Under the pieces are notes generated by a model. That model saw nothing but the letters and a program-made list of their open reading frames with translations, was not told the DNA's origin and did not search any database. Source: Ichthyosporea sp. XGB-2017a (Eukaryota; Opisthokonta; Ichthyosporea). Taken from it: a stretch of DNA of 52,057 bases. A program made the translations under genes and the position numbers. The stretch is from positions 108,378-160,434 of the forward strand of contig PDIM01010260.1 in NCBI GenBank assembly GCA_002811675.1, written 5' to 3'. Shown in pieces: positions 1-10,095 of this stretch (position 1 is its first letter; each line of letters starts with the position of its first letter).

Positions 1-112
1 TTGTTGGTTCATTTTGGCTCTTTTATTTTGTTTTTTTGTTTTTTTTTTTCAATTTCATAAATCAAAATCAAAGTAAAATAAAGAACGAGGAAGGAAAGAA
101 AAGGTGAAAGAA

Positions 113-2769
113 ATGCATGAACAGAAAGAAGAAGACGAAAAGGAGGGGAAGGGGGACATGGGGGAAGAAGGGGGCAGTGGCGCCGAGGCAGTCACAGACA
201 CTGATGATAAGATTATGATTATCAATGAAAATGCCCAGTACGCGTCTGGGCTATTATTTGCCTCTGAGGAGGAGGAGGAAGAGGAGGGAAAGAATGGGAA
301 GGAGGAAGAGTATGCCGAGGGTTGGGAGAGAGAGATCAATGAGAGAAGGGCGTGCAAGGGGAGCTCTGCGGAGGAGCATAACTTGGACACTGTAAAGATT
401 TATGACCAAAGTACTCATGATAGTATTGATATTGGTAATAAGGCACATGTAGATAACAATAACAATTCCCACCAACAACCTGATAGTGGCAAAAAGAAAA
501 GGAAAAATAACAATCATAAGTTGGTTGTAGAGAAGGAAATGCCAGAACCGAAGACACAGAGCGAAGGGGCGCATGGAAGAGGGAAAATGGGAATTGGTTT
601 GGCTATTCCTCGGGTGGAAAAGAAAGAAGGGTGGGAAGAAAGAAAGAATCACCTGGAGAAAAAGATAAAGAAGCAAAAAAGCAAGAATTGCTCGAAAGGG
701 AACAATAACAGAGAAAAGGAAAATAATGCTGGTCGTGGGAAAGGAATTGTCAAGATGAAGCCTGTTCGAATGGAGGCGGTGACTAATCGGGTCATACCCT
801 CTGGTTATGCAGAAAGACATCGCATGGCGACAGTACTAAATCACCAATGTCTATCAAAACAAGACGCCCGCGGTCAGAATGGGGGCAACAAAATGCAGGG
901 CGATACCGACGTGACGATAACCGATGGACCGTGCGAAGGAATTCAGGAAACTCGCCCAACCAACAGGCAAGCCAGCTTTAGCAATGACTCTAATAACGAT
1001 ACTATGCTTAGTGAAGTATCCCAACAGAACGTCTCAAAAGAGTTTGGGGCGGCTGCTGGGCATTATCAAGGTCAACAGGGATTCCAAAGCACTAGTAATG
1101 CATTATATGGGAGCAATATGGCGTCACGCATGATGGGGCGGTCTGAGATGCTACAGCAAAGGCGGGAAAAATTAAAAAGAAGTGTTTTTAATTCAAATCG
1201 GAAACGAAATGGCTCATGTATTCACCTCAAAGAGCATCAAGAAGACATACAATCGGGGAAAGGTGGAAACAGTGTGGACACTAAAGAGGAATATAGCCTC
1301 CCTCCACTTTTGCAGGAACGATTTGCAGCCTCAAAACAGGAAGGGAAAGGAGCCATGAGTAATAACTATGATGCCAAGACGTCACATATTCCATATGAAT
1401 CGGAATATGAGGAATACATGAAAATAATTAAGAGCGGAAGAACAGCTGCAAATGCGGGTGGGTATCAGAATCATGAGAGCAGGAAAGCGAAAACACAGGC
1501 GCAAAGTTCCCTGGAAGCGGTAAGACAAGGCCTTGTAACTGAAATGGACTATGCACGAAGGGAGCAATTTCTAAACGAAGAGGTCGCTAGGTCTAGACGA
1601 AAAAAGAATCCTTTTTCAAAGCCTCGGTCCATAGATTTCTCGCCGTACACCGTTCGTGATTATAGATTGTTACAGTTCAACTCAAAGAACAAGCTTGGAG
1701 GCTTGGGGCCAAATGTGAATAATGACGACTACGTAGAAAAGGTAACTGTTATATAACTTCATGTTTATTACTTTTTCTCCTGTATACATTTGTTGACTTT
1801 GTGCTTTGTACATTCTAAATTTAATAGCTGAGCCGATGGGTGAAGCAAAAGGAATACGCCAAACAGGTTCGAAGCTTGCATAGCAATTTTATACCTGCTC
1901 CAGTAGGTGGAAATATTCGAAATGGAAATTCGACTGGAAGAGGAGCGGATGGCAAAGATAATGAAGCCAAGATCAAAAGAGAAATGGTGGGTTAATACGC
2001 GATACATACATCGACACATAGATAGAACTCGCTTGCAGCTAACATTTTCATTTTTCGTAATTTGTGTTTGTTTTAGATTTCAAAATATTCTGAAAGCGTT
2101 CGTAAAGCAAATATGATACAATCCCAGATGGCCCTTAAATCCAAATCGCAAGTTGATATTCATTTCAAAGATTCCATTCGAAATGAGCATCACAAAGGAA
2201 AGCGAAACTCTAAATCTTCAGGAAAGATTAAGGGCAAACATTCACCCCTTAACCAAAATGGTCACGATGAGGATCAAATGAAGCTTCCTGGGATTGTGGA
2301 ACAATCCGGCTCAAACTCCAACCGGAATTACCCCAAAAATGATAACGCGACTGAGCCTCGAGCAATAACACCCGGGTTTTATCATCGGCTTATAGTGCAA
2401 CAGAATTCGCGCGGCAGGTCTAATGACCCGTTTCGGCATCACCAAAATCACAGTGTACCAGTTAATCACCGAGCAAACCATGTGGATGAAGACGAAAGAC
2501 CTTATAGAGATATAGGAAAGCTATTGAATAGAAGAAAAGCGTACAGCATGCATCAAAGAAAAGACTCCCATTACATTTCGCAACAAAGAACGGACAATTA
2601 CACCAGTGATAGTGACTCTAATAACGATCCAGATATCTCCCTACACCGACCTGACTTGGGCAGCAGTGGTGGATCCTCCGACACCCAATCAGCTGAGAAC
2701 CTCCTCAAAATGCTAGAAGTAAGACACCGTGAAGAGCAGGTCAAGGTAGCACAGTTGCTTCATTCATAA
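113..2769 (+). CDS. JHY-like ciliary protein, three exons
   Basis: I read three exons, 113-1741, 1828-1986 and 2077-2769, all joined in phase 0 with GT..AG introns of 86 and 90 bases (the second donor is GTGGGT). They give about 826 residues. The first ATG in the open frame is at 113. The first 500 residues are charged, low-complexity and rich in Glu, Lys and Asn. The recognisable part spans the exon 1/2 junction: NPFSKP, then PYTVRDYRLLQ, then LGGLGPN, then KQKEYAKQVRSLH. This order (PYTxxDYR, LGGLGP, KEYAKQ) recalls the conserved C-terminal block of JHY and similar ciliary/flagellar proteins. The C-terminus has a short charged helix (RHREEQVKVAQLL). No enzyme domain is visible. The JHY assignment is from memory of the motif and is moderate; the splice model is stronger because both junctions keep frame. 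Confidence 0.6.
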
Positions 2770-3182
2770 ACCTTAAATCGAGAATAACAACATCAAGAAA
2801 AAGAAAATAAACTACCCTGATGCGGAGTAACTCTCCTACTCAAAATCCACTTGGGTGCGTAACCCTCCTCACGTAATATTTATCTGCCTTGTGATTGGCT
2901 GGAAGACGCTCATTAAATTTTTTCCGCATTTCTTTTTTGCGCTTTTTGGGGGGAATTTGGGGCGAAAAACTGAGAAAAAACAAAAAAAAAGAAACAGAAC
3001 TCGATTTTTGATAATATTATTTTTCTTTGTATACTTTTTTTTGTTTGCTTTATCAGACTATGGGGGATTTTGGATTTGTTGTTGTGTTGGTTGATTTGTG
3101 TATTTTTAAGATCGAGATTGAAGAAAGAGAGAAAAGAGGTTTTTAAAAGAAGACAGAGAAGAGGAGGAAGAAGAAAAAAAAA
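2770..3182. other. intergenic region with lipase promoter
   Basis: This stretch holds the 3' end of the JHY-like gene (AATAAA-like sequence near 2805) and the presumed promoter and purine-rich leader of the patatin lipase, which is a run of GA and A just before its ATG. I see no further gene in it. Confidence 0.5.
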
Positions 3183-4940
3183 ATGACTGGGTCAAAGGCA
3201 AGAGTACAAACACTTTCACCAGAGACAGCGATGCGGAGGAGGAAAGTGTTCTCGGAAAGGAGAACACGAGGAACGCACAAACTGCTGAAGTATCCGATCC
3301 TATTTGGGATAGCTATTTTGCTGCTTTTTGATATGATTTGCTATATAATCCTTCGTGCAATCATTTATATATTTGAAAATACCTTTATTGGGGAGCGAAA
3401 GAGGAAGCTCCACCGCAAGGCAAACCAGGCTAGGAGCTATGAGGAGTGGAGGAAATATAGTTTGATGTTGGATAGAGAAGAACATCGAGAAGAGTGGAAG
3501 ACCTTCCCTGAATCCTCTTATTACAGTCCTGCAGTAGTGCAGGGTAATCTAAACACGCTGAAGCAGTTAATGAAAGATGAGGCCGATAATCCAGAGAAAC
3601 TCCTGAAGTTTGTGGAGCGACTGTGCATGAAGAACGTGGGGGGAATTGGCAATTATCATATGTATACCAATACTCGAGTTGGGACGAAATATCTAATCCA
3701 TGACTATGTGAATGTGCTCAATGCCGCCATTCGAAATGTGTGCGAGAATACGTCTATTGATCGATCTTTGCGGATCAAGTTCTGTGAAAGGATTGAGAGA
3801 TCGTACGGGAAGACGGCGCTATTGCTGAGTGGGGGCGCAACGTTTGGATGGTATCATCTTGGGGTAATCCGTGCATTGCATGATCGAGGCTGCCTTCCAG
3901 ATGTTGTCTCCGGAACCAGTGCAGGATCGCTGCTTGCTGCGATGGTCTGTGTTCGTAGTGACGATGAACTTAGAGAGATACTGACACCAGACTTGTACCC
4001 TTGTTGTGTGGCATTTGAACCATGGGGGGAAATGATTAAGAAATACTTTGGGGATGGAACATTGGCCGAGAATGAGGTGTGGAGACAAAAGGCTATTAAA
4101 ATAATGGGGTGCGATATGACTTTTGAGGAAGCATATAAAAAGACTGGACGGGCTCTTAACATCACCATTACATTTTCTGGAAACAAGCACAATGCCCCGA
4201 AGCTTCTGAATTATGTTACCGCACCCAATTGCCTCATTTCTAGTGCAGTAGTGGCTTCTGCAGCACTGCCAGTGCTGCTTAAACCTCAGGGACTTTTGTA
4301 TAAAGAGGACGATGGGAGGATTGTCACACACGAAAGTGAAGGTGTGGCGTGGACAGATGGTGGGTTCAAGAACGATTTGCCAATGAAAGAACTCGCGCAG
4401 ACCTTTAATTGCAATAACTTTATTGTTTCGCAAGTAAACCCTCATATCATTCCATACTTTTACTGGAATACTGGGGCTCCAGGAAGACCCAACAAAAATG
4501 ATAGCTGGAGAGGAGGATTTATCTGCAGTTACTTGGAGGCCTACCTTAAGCTGGACTTAAAGAAGTGGGTGACGCTAGTGAACCAGATGGATCTATTGCC
4601 AGAAGTTTTTGGGCATGACATTTCTCAAGTATTCTTACAAGAGACGTTCGGGGAAACAACACTTACACCAACTCCATATTTTTGGGATTATTTCTACTTT
4701 TTCTGCAATCCTGATTACAATATGCTTGATGGGTTCTTTCGACGGGCGGAGCAATATACATGGCCTAGCATTGCTATGATCGAAACTAGCTATAAATTCG
4801 AAAGGACCATTGAGACATGTATAAAGACACTCGGTGCTCAAGATACGTTCGAAAAGGCTTTGCAAAAGTCTTTATCCAAGAGGGGGTCTTCTTTCTCAAA
4901 GTCACATAAACCCAACAAAGGGCGTCACAGCATTCACTGA
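3183..4940 (+). CDS. patatin-like triacylglycerol lipase (SDP1/TGL type)
   Basis: A 585-residue serine lipase of the patatin fold that would release fatty acids from storage triacylglycerol on lipid droplets. A hydrophobic segment at about residues 37-66 may be a membrane anchor. Residues 80-160 (EEWRKYSLMLDREEHREEW onward) match the DUF3336-type region that precedes the catalytic domain in yeast TGL3/4/5 and plant SDP1. The patatin domain starts at LLLSGGATFGWYHLG (oxyanion-hole glycines), has the nucleophile elbow GTSAG with Ser246, and the catalytic Asp in TDGG at Asp392. The start is the first ATG after a run of A. A poly(A) signal lies at 5001-5006. The gene is tail to tail with the carrier at 5077. 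The family call is firm; the preferred acyl substrate is inferred. Confidence 0.9.
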   Translation: MTGSKARVQTLSPETAMRRRKVFSERRTRGTHKLLKYPILFGIAILLLFDMICYIILRAIIYIFENTFIGERKRKLHRKANQARSYEEWRKYSLMLDREEHREEWKTFPESSYYSPAVVQGNLNTLKQLMKDEADNPEKLLKFVERLCMKNVGGIGNYHMYTNTRVGTKYLIHDYVNVLNAAIRNVCENTSIDRSLRIKFCERIERSYGKTALLLSGGATFGWYHLGVIRALHDRGCLPDVVSGTSAGSLLAAMVCVRSDDELREILTPDLYPCCVAFEPWGEMIKKYFGDGTLAENEVWRQKAIKIMGCDMTFEEAYKKTGRALNITITFSGNKHNAPKLLNYVTAPNCLISSAVVASAALPVLLKPQGLLYKEDDGRIVTHESEGVAWTDGGFKNDLPMKELAQTFNCNNFIVSQVNPHIIPYFYWNTGAPGRPNKNDSWRGGFICSYLEAYLKLDLKKWVTLVNQMDLLPEVFGHDISQVFLQETFGETTLTPTPYFWDYFYFFCNPDYNMLDGFFRRAEQYTWPSIAMIETSYKFERTIETCIKTLGAQDTFEKALQKSLSKRGSSFSKSHKPNKGRHSIH

Positions 4941-5076
4941 TTGACTTTGTGCCGTCCTCACATTGGTAGATGAGGAGGTAATCAACTACCTTTCTGTATA
5001 AATAAAACAGTTCTTATCACAGCTCATATAGCTTTCGTTTTTGTAGAAGCATATTTTGTTGTTAATTATGACTATA

Positions 5077-6060
5077 TCAAGAGCGGTGAGTCAGAATCAT
5101 TCGGTCAAACAAAACTAGCATCAATGCCCCACTGGTACTACGCAGTATTTCAACATGGCTACCCTTTAAAAACCCCCTCAATCCCTCGTGCCTAAAAGTA
5201 TGCGCAATGCACTCCCGCATCCCATTATAAATGGGATTCTTTACAGCTGACTGAAGCATTAGTCTTCTGGAAACTGTGTCCAAGGGATACGCCACAAGTC
5301 CCGCCAGGGTTGTTACACCATGTGCCATCACAAGCACCTCTCCAATTTCTCTCATTCGCCAAATAAAATCTGTTCGGTGTTGACTCTTTGATCGTTGTCT
5401 AATTGCTTTCCAATAAGAGCTCTCTTTGACGATTTGAAACCCTCCAAGATGTATCGCTCGGTGCACAAAAATCCAGCAGATACTCGGAAGCATTCCTCTA
5501 TACAAACCCTTCAAGCCATCGTAGATAACTACAGTTCTTATACAGTTAAACATACCCGAGAAGAGCCTCCTGTTTCCACCCTTGCGATTCGACCCCATAT
5601 CTGCAGCCATGCGGGTGCGAGCAAATCCCAACGGATATACAATTGGGAGGGCAAGAACCCCTGCCATTCCACCCACAAGTAACTGCCCACACATGTAACG
5701 GCCCCAATCATGTCGATATGTAGTGTTGGGGGGAAGAAACAAGCCTCGCAACCATCCATTACTCACAAAGGACACCACATGGGTCGGGAAGTATGTCAAG
5801 ATCCCTGGGATATTTCCTCGCCAGAACGCTGCCACGCCTTGCTCACGGGGAATCCGCCATAGGCAGCCCAACATCCCGCCATATCTGATATTTTTGTTTG
5901 AGTAAGAGATTTGATGAGAAGCATCTTGAACCTGAAGAATGATTCTGATTCTCTCCAATGGGGCCAAGGCCGTACGAAGAAGAGTGGCACTTGTGCCACC
6001 AGTCACCAGATCCCTTGCCAAATGGAATGCAGTACTGGTCACGTTACTATTGGATTCCAT
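5077..6060 (-). CDS. divergent ADP/ATP-carrier-like mitochondrial carrier
   Basis: A 327-residue member of the mitochondrial carrier family with the usual three repeats of two helices; 6060 is the first ATG of the frame (MESNSNVTS). It resembles ADP/ATP carriers along its length (FWRGNIPGILTYFP in repeat 1, GFARTRMAADMG in repeat 2, SRRLMLQ in repeat 3). The matrix-gate signature Px[DE]xx[KR] is intact only in repeat 1 (PLERIR). In repeat 2 the acidic residue is Gly (PLGFAR), and in repeat 3 the basic residue is Ser (PLDTVS). The RRRMMM nucleotide-carrier signature is reduced to SRRLML. The protein is probably a paralogue of its neighbour at 6546, with changed substrate or weakened gating. 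Mitochondrial inner membrane is the expected site. Confidence 0.85.
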   Translation of the reverse strand: MESNSNVTSTAFHLARDLVTGGTSATLLRTALAPLERIRIILQVQDASHQISYSNKNIRYGGMLGCLWRIPREQGVAAFWRGNIPGILTYFPTHVVSFVSNGWLRGLFLPPNTTYRHDWGRYMCGQLLVGGMAGVLALPIVYPLGFARTRMAADMGSNRKGGNRRLFSGMFNCIRTVVIYDGLKGLYRGMLPSICWIFVHRAIHLGGFQIVKESSYWKAIRQRSKSQHRTDFIWRMREIGEVLVMAHGVTTLAGLVAYPLDTVSRRLMLQSAVKNPIYNGMRECIAHTFRHEGLRGFLKGSHVEILRSTSGALMLVLFDRMILTHRS

Positions 6061-6545
6061 TTGCAACTTTTCTCCCCCTGATAATAAACCACCGCAAAAA
6101 ATCAAAACAAAAAATCACAAGAAGAATGTGCTCGCCAGAAAAATCAGAAAAAAGACAGCACCACAGAAGCAAAAAAAAACCCCACAAAATCAAGGCCTTG
6201 GTGAAGAACAGCTGAGCAAAAAAAAATTACGAATATTATTCATTTTTTTCCGACGTTGACGTTGTCTCTTTTTTCCTTTTCCTTTCTTTTCTTTCTTTTT
6301 TTCTTTTTTGCTCCTTGTATCTTTTCGAGCAAAGAGCTGACTTGCTGCTTGCTCTCTTCTACAATGGGCAAAGGTATTTCTGTTTGTTTTGAATGTAAAT
6401 TACTTCTGCGAGGCTTTGAGAATTGTATTTTAAAATATTTAGAAGATGGCACGGTACTTTTGGGTGGGTTGCTTCCTTAGAAAACAGATGGATAATTTTA
6501 TTTGTAAGTGTTTCTTTCAGGATACAAAGAAGAAGCAGTAGAAAT
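6061..6545. other. spacer between the two carrier genes
   Basis: This stretch carries the 3' untranslated region of the ADP/ATP carrier (AATAAA on the minus strand at 6497-6502, about 45 bases after its stop) and the presumed promoter of the divergent carrier. The middle, 6240-6320, is a CT-rich tract. No gene is seen. Confidence 0.5.
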
Positions 6546-7469
6546 TTACTTCTGTCTGTCCATCCAGGCCTTGGCTTCACCATAGAAGACCAAGACGAGA
6601 GCGGCACCAGTTCCACGGAGAACGTTGGCACCAGCACCCTTGAACATAGCGGCGGCACCTTCGTCTCTGAGGATCTTCTTGGCGCAGTCAACGGGTCCTT
6701 TGTAGAGTTTGGCCTCAAGAGGCTTCTCGGACTCCATTTGAAGTCTTCTACGGACGGTATCGAAGGGATAAGTGACAAATCCGGACATGATGACGGAGAA
6801 CTGAGCACCAGCCCATTTGGAGGCAATTCCGACGAAGGTAACATCCTTGTCCCATGGGTTAAGTCCCTTGATGGTATCGTTCAAACCGAACTGAACACCA
6901 CGGTAAGGGATGATTCCGGCAACAGAGATACCGAATCCATTGTAGAGACCTCTGATACCCTGGGGTCCCTTGGCGGTCTTGACGAGACAGTCACCGAGAC
7001 CGTTGAAGGTCTTCTTACCACTTCCAACATCAGAAGCCAAACGAGTACGGGCATAATCCAATGGGTACACAAAGGTAAGAGAGAAGGCACCGGCAGCTCC
7101 ACCAGAGGCCAAGTTGGAACCGAAGAACTTCCAGAAGTCGGTCTTGGGGGAGTACTTAGGGAAGGCTCCCTTGATGGTATCCTTGGAGGCCAAGTTCAAA
7201 GCCTGGGTAGGGAAGTAACGGATAACGTTGGTACCGTTACCTCTCCAGAAGGCACCCATACCCTGCTCAGCGGCAACACGTCTGAAGCAGTTCAAGATTC
7301 CAGTGTAACGGGGGACCTCACCAGAGATAATCTTGGGGTTAGCATCCTGAGTCTGGATGATAAGCTTGACACGCTCGATAGGAGCAGTGATGGTCTTAGA
7401 GACAGCACCAGAGACACCACCGGCCAAGAAATCCTTGGCGGCCTGCATAGCTTGGTTATCGGAAGACAT
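6546..7469 (-). CDS. mitochondrial ADP/ATP carrier
   Basis: A 307-residue ADP/ATP translocase that exchanges cytosolic ADP for matrix ATP across the inner mitochondrial membrane. I chose the ATG at 7469 (MSSDNQAMQAAKDFLAGG) because family homology begins there; the open frame extends 11 codons further. All three repeats have intact gate motifs: PIERVK, PLDYAR and PFDTVR. Long stretches are canonical, for example WRGNGTNVIRYFPTQALN and GNLASGGAAGA. The family hallmark RRRMMM reads RRRLQM here, which is unusual for a bona fide ADP/ATP carrier. The codon choice is strongly biased and leaves a long open frame on the opposite strand, which fits high expression. The gene is adjacent to a degenerate paralogue on the same strand. 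Confidence 0.93.
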   Translation of the reverse strand: MSSDNQAMQAAKDFLAGGVSGAVSKTITAPIERVKLIIQTQDANPKIISGEVPRYTGILNCFRRVAAEQGMGAFWRGNGTNVIRYFPTQALNLASKDTIKGAFPKYSPKTDFWKFFGSNLASGGAAGAFSLTFVYPLDYARTRLASDVGSGKKTFNGLGDCLVKTAKGPQGIRGLYNGFGISVAGIIPYRGVQFGLNDTIKGLNPWDKDVTFVGIASKWAGAQFSVIMSGFVTYPFDTVRRRLQMESEKPLEAKLYKGPVDCAKKILRDEGAAAMFKGAGANVLRGTGAALVLVFYGEAKAWMDRQK

Positions 7470-7748
7470 GATGTTAATAATACAAAATGGAATATAGATC
7501 AAACAACAAAGGATTTACAAAGTTGAATTACAAAAAAAAAAGTCTGAGCATGGAGCAGACAGAGCCTGTATTTATACACCGTTTACACACAGTAACAAAC
7601 AGTAGAAACTATCCCGCCCCCGGACACTCATCTCTGGTACATTTTGTATGGCGAACAGATGCATCGGGTATTTGTATTGTACTCATGTAGTTGTACTATA
7701 GTTAATTCATGAGTTGGTATTGTTATAATGTTCATAATATTTAAATAG

Positions 7749-7760
7749 TGCACATGTGCA
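7749..7760. repeat. 12-base perfect palindrome
   Basis: TGCACATGTGCA equals its own reverse complement and sits within a longer alternating purine-pyrimidine run, about 280 bases upstream of the ADP/ATP carrier start. A binding site is possible; nothing in the sequence proves it. Confidence 0.3.
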
Positions 7761-8736
7761 CATGTACAAGACATGAAAAACTAAAAGGAATTAATATAAA
7801 TGTCCTTACAAAAAGGCCTTTTATGGTCCATTCTGTACTGCCATCGCGGACAATGATGGGGGGAGTCTAAATCATTTAATAGTATATCTTGGTGGATTAT
7901 AAGGCCCTATACCCAGGGACGTACCGTGCTAAAATAACGTATATTAGACACTCGAGTCTCCCCGTGCTTAACTAATTAATTGAATCAATTTGTTTTATAT
8001 AAGTGTGACAATTTCAAGTCTTCCACGTTTTTAATCCCCCGTTTGTATGGAGGAGCTGGTAGTGAAAGGGATCATGAATGGGAATCCTAGAAAAGTGAGT
8101 AGGCGGGTCTCGATCATCGAGTACAGCAGCACCATTCTAGGAAGTTCTTCATATATATAAGCCTAGTATTGTTATGTTGGTACTGTTCGCGAATCGCATC
8201 AACACGATTTCCTCGGAGCTGATAACACGTGCAGGAGATTGGGACGGGCAAGTTCTATATATATCAGTCGCGGGGGACGCTGTACGTACTTGCAAATATA
8301 TTTGTGCAAAGATTTTTTTCACTGTAGAACACAGACTACTGTAGATAGATAAGCTTTAAGTTAATTAAAAATTTCCTCTATAAAACTATTGAGCTTTGAA
8401 CTGTAGGATCTTAGCGAGTGCAAGAGTCAGAATACGGTCATTGTATAGAACCCAATAAATTAACGTCGTTTTTGGTTGTTCTACAGTAGTGCCAGCTTAA
8501 TTGGTCTATCATCTCAAATTTGGTTACACATTACAATATTACAATTCCATTGGATATAGAGAGGGAAGTTGTAAAGGGAGGAAATGTGAAAAAGGCAGCT
8601 TTTATTTGCCTAATTGCACAAAGAAAAATAAAGCCAATAACTTGCGCTTGTAGTGCAAATTTAATTTAATATCAATTAGCTGGGCTTTCTCAAACACGAG
8701 AAGTCTAGAGCAATTTGCTTTAGCTGTTCCACGCTA

Positions 8737-9150
8737 TCAACTTCTTGAAGTTTGCACAGCTTTCAAATGGCTTCGTGTATGAGAGAGGAGCTGTTCTAAA
8801 AGTCCAGTGCATAGCAGAAAACGAGTGACACTTTGGGGGTGAAAGTCAACAACAACAGCTCTGGTTTTCGTAGGAGGTGTTTCAAGCATGTTTCTGGACA
8901 TGGCCACCTTCTCTTGACATTTACTAAGATCCGCAACCCATTCCTTTAGCTGAACTTGGTTAGTTCTCTGCGCAGCTGGCAAAGGTGCAATTTCTCAGCT
9001 ATACCTCCTTATCGGTCACTGTCTCATTCATGATGGAGATGGTCTTGGCTGCCAGGGTGCTGCTCAAACAACAATCTTTGACTGTTTTTTCTTTTGCAGC
9101 AGCGAAAGACAACTGCTCTATTTCATCAAGAGTATAGAACTGCTTGCATC
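8737..9150 (-). pseudogene. possible decayed coding fragment
   Basis: On the minus strand several consecutive stretches read as plausible protein but in different frames. One runs from about 9150 to 9000 (ending AAKTISIMNETVTDKEV) and another from about 8982 to 8737 (VQLKEWVADLSKCQEKVA and on to LLEQLLSHTRSHLK). Stops and frame changes separate them, and no splice sites join them convincingly. I do not recognise the parent protein. It could be a relic of a helical protein or chance. Confidence 0.2.
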
Positions 9151-10043
9151 ATCTCATCAAGTGCAAATCTCTTGTCTTTCAGTTACACAGTATAATTCAA
9201 CCATCATACCAAATCTTTAGCATTGGCTCAAAGAAAGTTTAACTTTGACTATCGAATGTAGTGCGACAATCGATACAAAAAAAAGGAAAAGAAGATTGAA
9301 TACACAGGCACTTAAGGTTATAAAAATGAAAATTGCAAAGAAGAAAAAGAAGTAGAGTTAGGAGGAATTAACACTAGTACCCCAGTTTAGACCCTCTTGA
9401 TACCTTTGCACAATATCAATTTCAAAAAGGGGGTAAACTATCACTAACAGAATCCCCATAGTGTTTTTATGAATGTGAACTCAGCTCAGCACTTAAGCTA
9501 CAAGAAGCATTTGTAATGGCCCAGCGAAAACTTTTCTCATGAATTCAGCATAGTCGGCCCGGTAATGTATTTTGTTTCAAGTTCTTAATGAAGGAGGGTC
9601 CTTATTAGTGATCGATCGAATAGTACATGCTGCAAGCACATGTAACCGAGTTTCGAAGCTTTCCCTCCCTTTTCTTTTGCAAGTAGTTAAGGTCCAAAAC
9701 ACATGTACGTCACTATGACTGCACAGTGAAATGAAAAGTGAAACGTGAACACATCTAATCAATTTGAAATTCCTGGAAATGGCAACAACAAACGTGAATG
9801 TCCTTCCCATTAGCCAATCAAAATTCAAGGCAGTCCTTAAAACACGAGTTTTCTCGAATATTATTGGCTGGCTATACAGATACTGTCATTATCTCTATTC
9901 TGATTGGCTATAATTGCAGGCTTGTCTTTCATGGCCGTGCCGTTTTTTCTTTTTCTGCGGCTATAAAGGAGCGTCTTTTGGTCGCAACTTTTTATTTTGT
10001 TGTTGTCAGTTTTGTGCATTTGTATAACTTATAAGATTATAAT

Positions 10044-10066
10044 CACACACACACACACACACACAC
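10044..10066. repeat. CA dinucleotide repeat in GPD1 leader
   Basis: Eleven CA units lie about 30 bases upstream of the GPD1 start codon, almost certainly in its 5' untranslated leader. Confidence 0.85.
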
Positions 10067-10095
10067 TTGTAAATCAAAAATTAAAAATTAGTAAG

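Larger units (their letters stand above)
7470..10095. other. long non-coding stretch between AAC and GPD1
   Basis: About 2.6 kb without a convincing gene, lying between two divergently transcribed and probably highly expressed genes. It is AT-rich, with ATATAT runs near 8150 and 8255, a perfect 12-base palindrome at 7749-7760 and a CA repeat at 10044-10066. A decayed-looking coding patch lies on the minus strand at about 8740-9150 (listed separately). The remaining short open frames have no recognisable similarity or composition. Promoters for both flanking genes must lie at the two ends, but I cannot place them. Confidence 0.5.

Noticed and set aside
254-820. A 188-codon minus-strand frame with hydrophobic translation
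   Set aside because: Antisense to the acidic, Lys/Glu-rich exon of the JHY-like gene; GAR codons reversed read as Phe/Leu/Ser, mimicking membrane segments.
3819-4445. A 208-codon minus-strand frame inside the lipase gene
   Set aside because: Antisense shadow of the patatin domain, no domain of its own.
6423-7526. A 367-codon open frame on the plus strand
   Set aside because: It lies antisense to the whole ADP/ATP carrier gene; the carrier's strong codon bias leaves few stops in this frame, and the translation has no known domain.
9577-10034. Short frames upstream of GPD1
   Set aside because: No similarity or conserved composition; the plus-strand one runs into the GPD1 leader and its CA repeat.
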